From: JAFKKF01 sp038323025
GTDB lineage: Bacteria > Pseudomonadota > Alphaproteobacteria > Rhizobiales > Kaistiaceae
Direction of reading: 5' to 3'
Assembly (NCBI GenBank): GCA_038323025.1
Contig: JBBQGL010000128.1
Coordinates: 1 to 12,043, forward strand
Length of the DNA stretch: 12,043 nucleotides
Part shown: positions 7,934 through 12,043 of the stretch, piece after piece
Layout: every line of letters begins with the position of its first letter
Position numbering within the stretch: the first letter of the stretch is position 1
The notes under the pieces: generated by a model
Database searches by the model: none
Seen by the model: the letters and a program-made list of their open reading frames with translations, nothing else
Told to the model about the DNA's origin: nothing
Made by a program: the position numbers and the translations under genes

Positions 7934-8719
7934 TCAGAAATCTTCCAGCGTCAGTTCCCGCGCCATGACGATGTTGCCGGCGGTCAGCCCGCAGTCGACG
8001 GGGAGCGCTACACCGGTAATCGCCGCGGCATCGTCGGAGGCGAGGAATGCCACGGCCCGGGCGATGTCCACCGGGTCGACGACGCGGCCGAGCGGATACC
8101 ACTTGCGCAACTGTTCGAGGATCGCCGGATTGCGCGCTACGCGCTCCTCCCAGATCGGCGTGCGCACCGTACCGGGACAGACGATGTTGGCGCGGATGCC
8201 GTAGCGCCCGTATTCCATGGCGAGCGCCTGGGTGAGGCTGACCATCCCGGCCTTGCCGGCGCTGTAAGCCGGGTCGCCGAGCGCGCCGAAGCCGTTGACC
8301 GAGCCGATATTGACGATCGCGCCGGAGCGCCGCGCCGTCATGCCCGGCAGGACCGCATAGGCGCAGTAGTAGGCGCCGTTGAGGTTGGTATCCACCATGC
8401 GGCGCCAGTCGGCGGGCGTCGTCGCGGCGAGGGACGGCACGTCGGAGACGCCGGCGTTGTTGACCAGGATATCGACCGCGCCGAGCTCCGCCTCGATCCT
8501 GGCGAAGGCCGCGGCAACGGCATCGATGTCGGCGATATCGAACACCGCCGAGGCCGCCTTGATGCCTTCCTGGCTGAGCTTCCCGGCAAACGCGGTGACC
8601 GCCGCGCTGCGGTCGAGCGCGCCGATCGCAGCGCCGGCCGCGCCGAAATGGCGGCAGAGAGCCTGGCCGATGCCGCCGGCCGCTCCCGTGATGGCGACCA
8701 CCTTGTTCTTGAAGGACAC
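7934..8719 (-). CDS. Short-chain dehydrogenase/reductase (classical SDR)
   Basis: NAD(P)-dependent alcohol/ketone oxidoreductase of the classical SDR family, cytoplasmic. All hallmarks are present: TGAAGGIG (11-18), NNAG (87-90), Asn112 in VDTNLNGAYY, and the catalytic Ser140, Tyr152 and Lys156 (YSAGK), followed by the CPGTVRTP turn (181-188). An acidic residue at the end of the second strand (Asp36 in GALDRS) favours NAD(H) over NADP(H). Length is 261 residues. The GTG start at 8719 has GGAGG six bases upstream (8726-8730). That site lies inside the 3' end of the preceding gene, whose TGA (8722-8724) falls in the spacer, so the two are probably translationally coupled. FabG-like enzymes share these motifs; the catabolic context favours a sugar- or polyol-type dehydrogenase, but the substrate is not known. 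Confidence 0.9.
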   Translation of the reverse strand: MSFKNKVVAITGAAGGIGQALCRHFGAAGAAIGALDRSAAVTAFAGKLSQEGIKAASAVFDIADIDAVAAAFARIEAELGAVDILVNNAGVSDVPSLAATTPADWRRMVDTNLNGAYYCAYAVLPGMTARRSGAIVNIGSVNGFGALGDPAYSAGKAGMVSLTQALAMEYGRYGIRANIVCPGTVRTPIWEERVARNPAILEQLRKWYPLGRVVDPVDIARAVAFLASDDAAAITGVALPVDCGLTAGNIVMARELTLEDF

Positions 8720-8721
8720 GC

Positions 8722-9903
8722 TCAGCCTCCTACGGCGGCAAGTGCCGCACCGATCCAGTCGAGGTTACGTTGGCGAAGGAAGCCGTAGTTGTAGAACGCG
8801 ACGTCTTCGATGCCGGCCGCATGCAGCCCGGCCACCGCCCCGGAGACGGCTGCCGCGCTATCGAGATTGGGGAAGGCTGGCCGTAGAATCCCGCGGATGT
8901 GGCCCTTGCCGGTGAGCCGGCGCTTGAGATCCCACGCATCGGCGAGCACGCGGTCGACCGCGGGCTCGTAGAAGCACGCCTCGATGATGCCGGTTGTCCT
9001 GGCCAGGGCGGCAAGATCGCTGCCCTCGTACCACGCCCCCCCGGTCGGCCGTGCGACCGAGGGAATAATGGCGATCGCGGCGTCGCTTCGCACGGCTGCC
9101 CGAATTTCACCGACCAATGAGGTGACGACCGTCGATCGCCACGTCAGGAACCTGCCGAGGTCGCCGTCGGAGCGGGTGTCGGCCAGCCAGAACGCTTCGC
9201 CCATGTCGCCAGGCAGATCGAAATCGTCGGCGAGATAGGACTCGACGTCGGTGCGAATGCGCGCCCGCAAGCGCTCGGCATCGATCCCGGCCGCCTTGGC
9301 GCCGGCCATGCAATGCGGGCAGAAACAGAGCCCGAGGTTGTTGTCGAACCAGGGGTTCTGGCGGATCAACGCAAACTCATGATGGTAGCCGTGGACGTAC
9401 GGCATGAAACCCGGCGTCTCGATCGAAAGACCGAGAATGGGGTAGCGGTCGGTGATGTCCTTGCAGACCGCAACCGCATAGTGACGTGCGTCCGGATTGG
9501 ACGGGCAGAGCGAATAGACGTAGCGGTCGCCGAAGGTGTTCTGCACCGTCGCCTCGCGGTAGGTCTCGCCGAGGCGGGTGTTGTGGAGGAGAACCAGCCA
9601 GGCATTCACCGCCACCGACTTCGTCTTCAGGAGATCAGCGAAGACATCGTGCTCGGCGACCAGATGGTTGGCGACCGGCTTGATGGCGCCGTAGCGGCTG
9701 GGCTCATGCCTGAAATAGACGGTGCCGTCTTCCGGGAAATAGATCTTTCCGGCCTTGCCACGGGGGCGGATGAACTTGCCGGCATGATAGGCGCCGGCCA
9801 TCGTGACCGTGTTCAGCCCCAGCCGGCGTATTTCATCGACTGCCGCGGGAACGCCCCGTTCGATCAGGTCCCACGCATAGGCGTAGATCGCCCGGTAGCT
9901 CAT
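8722..9903 (-). CDS. Unrecognised protein, probable TIM-barrel glycoside-hydrolase-like fold
   Basis: I cannot assign a function. The 393-residue protein has no signal peptide and no membrane segment. Alternating hydrophobic strands and amphipathic helices, an N-terminal AVDEIRRLGLNTVTMAGAYH and a C-terminal FYNYGF strand end suggest a (beta/alpha)8 barrel like those of glycoside hydrolases. Candidate active-site stretches are AWLVLLHNTR (101-110), YSLCPSNPD (130-138), GLSIETPGFMPYVHGYHHE (158-176, with Glu162 and several His) and EACFYEPAVD (308-317, Glu313). A CFCPHC cluster (Cys193, 195, 198) could bind metal; comparable Cys loops occur in some GH42-like enzymes. The ATG at 9903 lacks a clear Shine-Dalgarno. 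The gene is 45 bp after the VOC gene, and its TGA is 2 bp before the SDR start codon. Context suggests a hydrolase, lyase or isomerase acting on a sugar-like intermediate (inference). Confidence 0.72.
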   Translation of the reverse strand: MSYRAIYAYAWDLIERGVPAAVDEIRRLGLNTVTMAGAYHAGKFIRPRGKAGKIYFPEDGTVYFRHEPSRYGAIKPVANHLVAEHDVFADLLKTKSVAVNAWLVLLHNTRLGETYREATVQNTFGDRYVYSLCPSNPDARHYAVAVCKDITDRYPILGLSIETPGFMPYVHGYHHEFALIRQNPWFDNNLGLCFCPHCMAGAKAAGIDAERLRARIRTDVESYLADDFDLPGDMGEAFWLADTRSDGDLGRFLTWRSTVVTSLVGEIRAAVRSDAAIAIIPSVARPTGGAWYEGSDLAALARTTGIIEACFYEPAVDRVLADAWDLKRRLTGKGHIRGILRPAFPNLDSAAAVSGAVAGLHAAGIEDVAFYNYGFLRQRNLDWIGAALAAVGG

Positions 9904-9948
9904 TGGAAGTTTCGATGTCGCGTTCCGCGCTGCACGTCTCGCCCCCGG

Positions 9949-10287
9949 CTATTTCTCGAACCAGCCGTCCTTCAGGTAGCGCATGTACTCGAAGACGGTG
10001 TTGTATTTCCAGATGAACACCGCCTCGACAAAGCCGGCGACGACGAACGGCGGAATGAGGATCTGCTGGCCCTTTATGTGCGGTTCGATCTCCGCCACGC
10101 GGAAGGCGACGTGCGGATTTTTCTTGACCAGTTCCGGCACCGTCGAGTCCGGTTCGTAACGGAGGAACTCGATGCTTTCGGGATGGTCGCGCGGGCTCGT
10201 CACCCAGCAGCGGCTCTGCTCGATCCAGTTCTCGCCCGGCATCGGCTCGTAGGCGGTAATCCCGACATGATCGAAGACGAGCGACAT
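9949..10287 (-). CDS. Small VOC-superfamily (glyoxalase/dioxygenase-fold) protein
   Basis: A 112-residue vicinal-oxygen-chelate protein, cytoplasmic. It opens with FDHVGITAYEP, a typical first VOC strand with candidate metal ligand His7, and continues with SIEFLRYEPDS, HVAFRV (His59) and the final strand NTVFEYMRYL (Glu100). These three are candidate ligands for a divalent metal. A single short module implies a dimer. VOC enzymes include isomerases, epimerases, lyases and dioxygenases, so the reaction is open. The ATG at 10287 has a G-run (10293-10297) five bases upstream, and the frame open further upstream to 10413 runs into the stem-loop and the preceding gene. It sits between the transporter genes and the enzyme genes of the train, just downstream of a strong stem-loop. 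Confidence 0.78.
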   Translation of the reverse strand: MSLVFDHVGITAYEPMPGENWIEQSRCWVTSPRDHPESIEFLRYEPDSTVPELVKKNPHVAFRVAEIEPHIKGQQILIPPFVVAGFVEAVFIWKYNTVFEYMRYLKDGWFEK

Positions 10288-10308
10288 GATGACCCCCGGG
10301 GAAGAAAG

Positions 10309-10333
10309 GGGGCGGCCGGCTGCCGGCCGCCCC
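10309..10333 (-). terminator. Strong GC stem-loop between the binding-protein gene and the VOC gene (attenuator or mRNA stabiliser)
   Basis: GGGGCGGCCGGC (10309-10320) and GCCGGCCGCCCC (10322-10333) are perfect 12-base complements around one central base. On the transcribed minus strand the stem is followed by C-TTTCTTC, a poor U-run. It begins 9 bases beyond the binding-protein stop (10343-10345) and ends 21 bases before the VOC start. Such hairpins after binding-protein genes are known to protect the upstream mRNA from 3' decay or partly terminate, giving more binding protein than downstream enzymes. Which applies here is inference. Confidence 0.55.
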
Positions 10334-10342
10334 GAAGTCGCC

Positions 10343-11467
10343 TTAGAGCGCGGCTTGAATCGCCGCGACGTCGACCTTCTTGTAGTCGTCCGAAAGCGCA
10401 AAGCCCTCGGCATCCGCCTTGACCTTGGCGGCGTCGAAGCTGTTGGCCGTATCGATCAGATCGTTCTTGACCACGTCCTCGAGCTTGAAGTCGCCGGAGA
10501 TCTGGCCGATCGCCCGCCCGGTGTCGAAGAACAGCTTCCAGGAATCGAGGATGTGGAAGCCCCACTTCTTGCGCTCGTCCCAGCGCCCGGAGAACACGTT
10601 CGCCAGCTGCATCTGGGATTCGGTGGCCACGGCCGGGTTCATCTGCGAGGCGAGGCCGGGGAACTGCTCCATGACGATCTGGGTTGCGGCCCGCGGGTTG
10701 AGCCTGCCGAATTCAAGGCCCGCCGCCCAGCCCTTGAGGTAGGTCGCGTACACCTTCTGCTTCGCCGCATCGTCGAAATCGGCCTTGCGGATGATGAAGC
10801 TGTTGGCCGGGAGCTTCGAGAAGTTGCGGCCGAGGATATAGTCGAAGTCAAGGCCCTGGCCCTTCCACTGGGCGCGCAGCCCTTCCCACGAGAGAGCCGT
10901 GTCGCCCTTGCCCTGCATGACGGCGGTGCCCCAGGTCGGCCAGCCGGCATCGACGTACTTGACCTTGCTGATGTCGACGCCCGCCGCCTTCAGCATCGGA
11001 TCGGCGATCGCCTGCCAGCCGGCGCTGCCGAGCACGATGGTCTTGCCCTCGAGCGCCTTGATGTCCTTCGGCGCCTCGCCCTTGCGGAAGGCGAAGTCGA
11101 ACACGTCGGCGCCACCCATCTCGAACACCGATACGATCGGAATCCCCTGGGTCAGGCCAAGCGAGAAGACGCCGGGCGACGGGTAGCCCACGTCCGCCTG
11201 GTTCTGGTCGACGAGCTTCACGCAAGCCGTCGCGTCCGAGGGGCCGGGCTCGAGGGTGGTCTCGATGTCGCCGAAATAGCCGAACTTCTTGGCAACGTGG
11301 TAGGGGTAGTCGTCCAGCACCTCAATCGTGCCGCGCGGCGAGACCCAGCGGATCTTGTCGGCCGCGAAAGCCTTACGGACACCGCCCAGTCCGCCAAGCG
11401 CGGCGACCGAAACGCCGGCAGCGGTAAGTGACAAGAGACGGCGACGGTTGATCATCATTTTGTTCAT
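10343..11467 (-). CDS. ABC transporter periplasmic substrate-binding protein, NMT1/SsuA/TauA type, Tat signal
   Basis: Periplasmic binding protein that delivers a small organic ligand to the adjacent ABC permease. The N-terminus has a twin-arginine signal: INRRRLLSLTAAGVSVAALG (6-25), then KAFA|AD with likely cleavage after residue 35. Export as a folded protein is therefore expected. The mature part has the two-lobe pattern of the NMT1/THI5-like family: DDYPYHVAKKFGYF (52-65), DVGYPSPGVF (92-101), DIKALEGKTIVLGSAGW (135-151) and DTALSWEG (189-196). Length is 374 residues. The ATG at 11467 has an AGGA-type site nine bases upstream (11477-11480); frames open further upstream read as non-homologous sequence. 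The family is known for sulfonates, taurine, nitrate and pyrimidine precursors, so the ligand remains open. Confidence 0.88.
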   Translation of the reverse strand: MNKMMINRRRLLSLTAAGVSVAALGGLGGVRKAFAADKIRWVSPRGTIEVLDDYPYHVAKKFGYFGDIETTLEPGPSDATACVKLVDQNQADVGYPSPGVFSLGLTQGIPIVSVFEMGGADVFDFAFRKGEAPKDIKALEGKTIVLGSAGWQAIADPMLKAAGVDISKVKYVDAGWPTWGTAVMQGKGDTALSWEGLRAQWKGQGLDFDYILGRNFSKLPANSFIIRKADFDDAAKQKVYATYLKGWAAGLEFGRLNPRAATQIVMEQFPGLASQMNPAVATESQMQLANVFSGRWDERKKWGFHILDSWKLFFDTGRAIGQISGDFKLEDVVKNDLIDTANSFDAAKVKADAEGFALSDDYKKVDVAAIQAAL

Positions 11468-11520
11468 TGTGACTTTCCTCTCTCGATCTTGAGATCGTTC
11501 GCCTGTTCCGAATTTCTGGC

Positions 11521-12043
11521 TTAAGCCTCCCAGCTCGCCCATTTCTTCCCCAGCCAGAAGAAGAAGACATAGATCGAAATTCCGATGATCGCGAGAATGA
11601 GAATGATCGCGAAGAACTGCGGCATGCGGATAAGCGCTGAGTAGTAGGTCAGCCGGTTGCCCAGCCCTTCCGCGCCGCCAACCATTTCCGCGCCGACCGT
11701 GGTCAGGAGCCCGAAGATCGAGCCGACCATCAGGCCGACGATGATCATCGGCATGGCCATCGGAATGCGGATCTTGGTGAAGATCTGCAGCGTCCCGGCG
11801 CCGAACGAGCGGGCGAGGGCGATCTTCGCCAGATCCACGCGGCGGAACCCGGTCGCGGAATTGATCATCACCATCGGGCCGCTCGCCAGGGCCACCGCGA
11901 TAATGCGCGGCTCGCTGCCGAAACCGAAGCGCAGGATCAGAAGCGGCACAAGGGCCAGCATCGGCGTCGTCACGAGAAGGAGAATGTACGGCGTCACCAC
12001 CTTCTCGACGAACGGGAACTGGGTGATGACCGCGGCCAGCACA
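11521..12043 (-). CDS. ABC transporter permease, SsuC/TauC type (N-terminus outside window)
   Basis: Inner-membrane permease subunit partnering the adjacent binding protein. Only the C-terminal 174 or so residues are inside the window; the reading frame stays open at the right edge and the start lies beyond it. Hydrophobic membrane spans are visible at TPYILLLVTTPMLALVPLLI, IIAVALASGPMVMI, PMIIVGLMVGSIFGLLTTVG and FFAIILILAIIGISIYVFFF. The cytoplasmic EAA-type loop that contacts the ATPase is ALARSFGAGTLQIFTKIRIP, with its conserved Gly and Pro. The protein ends in a short charged tail (GKKWASWEA). The TAA at 11521-11523 is 53 bp before the binding-protein start. An ATPase gene is not seen and is expected upstream, beyond position 12043. 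Confidence 0.88.
   Translation of the reverse strand, partial: VLAAVITQFPFVEKVVTPYILLLVTTPMLALVPLLILRFGFGSEPRIIAVALASGPMVMINSATGFRRVDLAKIALARSFGAGTLQIFTKIRIPMAMPMIIVGLMVGSIFGLLTTVGAEMVGGAEGLGNRLTYYSALIRMPQFFAIILILAIIGISIYVFFFWLGKKWASWEA

Noticed and set aside
9313..11431. Long plus-strand open frames opposite the barrel, VOC and binding-protein genes
   Set aside because: No domain motifs or ribosome binding sites. They mirror genes on the minus strand that carry clear family signatures or credible starts.
11484..11497. Small inverted repeat CGATCT-TG-AGATCG before the binding-protein gene
   Set aside because: A six-base stem with a two-base centre cannot fold well as RNA, and it does not match a known operator that I recognise.

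Overview
The window is GC-rich, densely packed bacterial DNA. Its codon usage, GTG-rich start codons and gene content (NMT1-type ABC importer, Gfo/Idh/MocA dehydrogenases, amidase, FMO-type flavoprotein) suggest an alphaproteobacterium, perhaps Hyphomicrobiales or Rhodospirillales. That assignment is inference; the window holds no rRNA or phylogenetic marker. I see no tRNA, rRNA, insertion sequence, integrase, phage gene or CRISPR array.

Layout. (1) 1-1381, minus: a large-subunit (KatE-type) catalase gene that runs off the left edge. It is broken near 374 by an internal deletion of about 110 bp that also shifts the frame. (2) 1581-2423, plus: a SpoU/TrmH-type RNA 2'-O-methyltransferase, divergent from the catalase. 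(3) 2501-4285, plus: a flavin-containing monooxygenase-like protein with an N-terminal NTF2/SnoaL-like domain. Two hairpins lie in the 77-bp gap before it. (4) 4282-12043, minus: a tightly spaced gene train, read right to left: ABC permease (cut by the right edge), Tat-exported NMT1/SsuA-like substrate-binding protein, a strong GC stem-loop, a small VOC protein, an unrecognised protein of probable TIM-barrel glycoside-hydrolase type, a short-chain dehydrogenase, two different Gfo/Idh/MocA oxidoreductases, and an amidase-signature hydrolase. The amidase and the monooxygenase converge, and their stop codons share the same TTAA.

How the genes may work together. The minus-strand train looks like one catabolic operon. 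It would contain an importer, three NAD(P)-dependent oxidoreductases, a hydrolase- or lyase-like barrel protein, a VOC enzyme and an amidase. The enzymes resemble those that oxidise and cleave sugars, cyclitols or glycosides. The importer belongs to a family better known for sulfonates, nitrate and pyrimidine-type ligands, and the amidase points to a nitrogen-containing substrate. The substrate cannot be read from the sequence. This operon, and the barrel protein at its centre, is the best candidate here for an undescribed pathway. The importer ATPase, any regulator and the promoter probably lie beyond the right edge.
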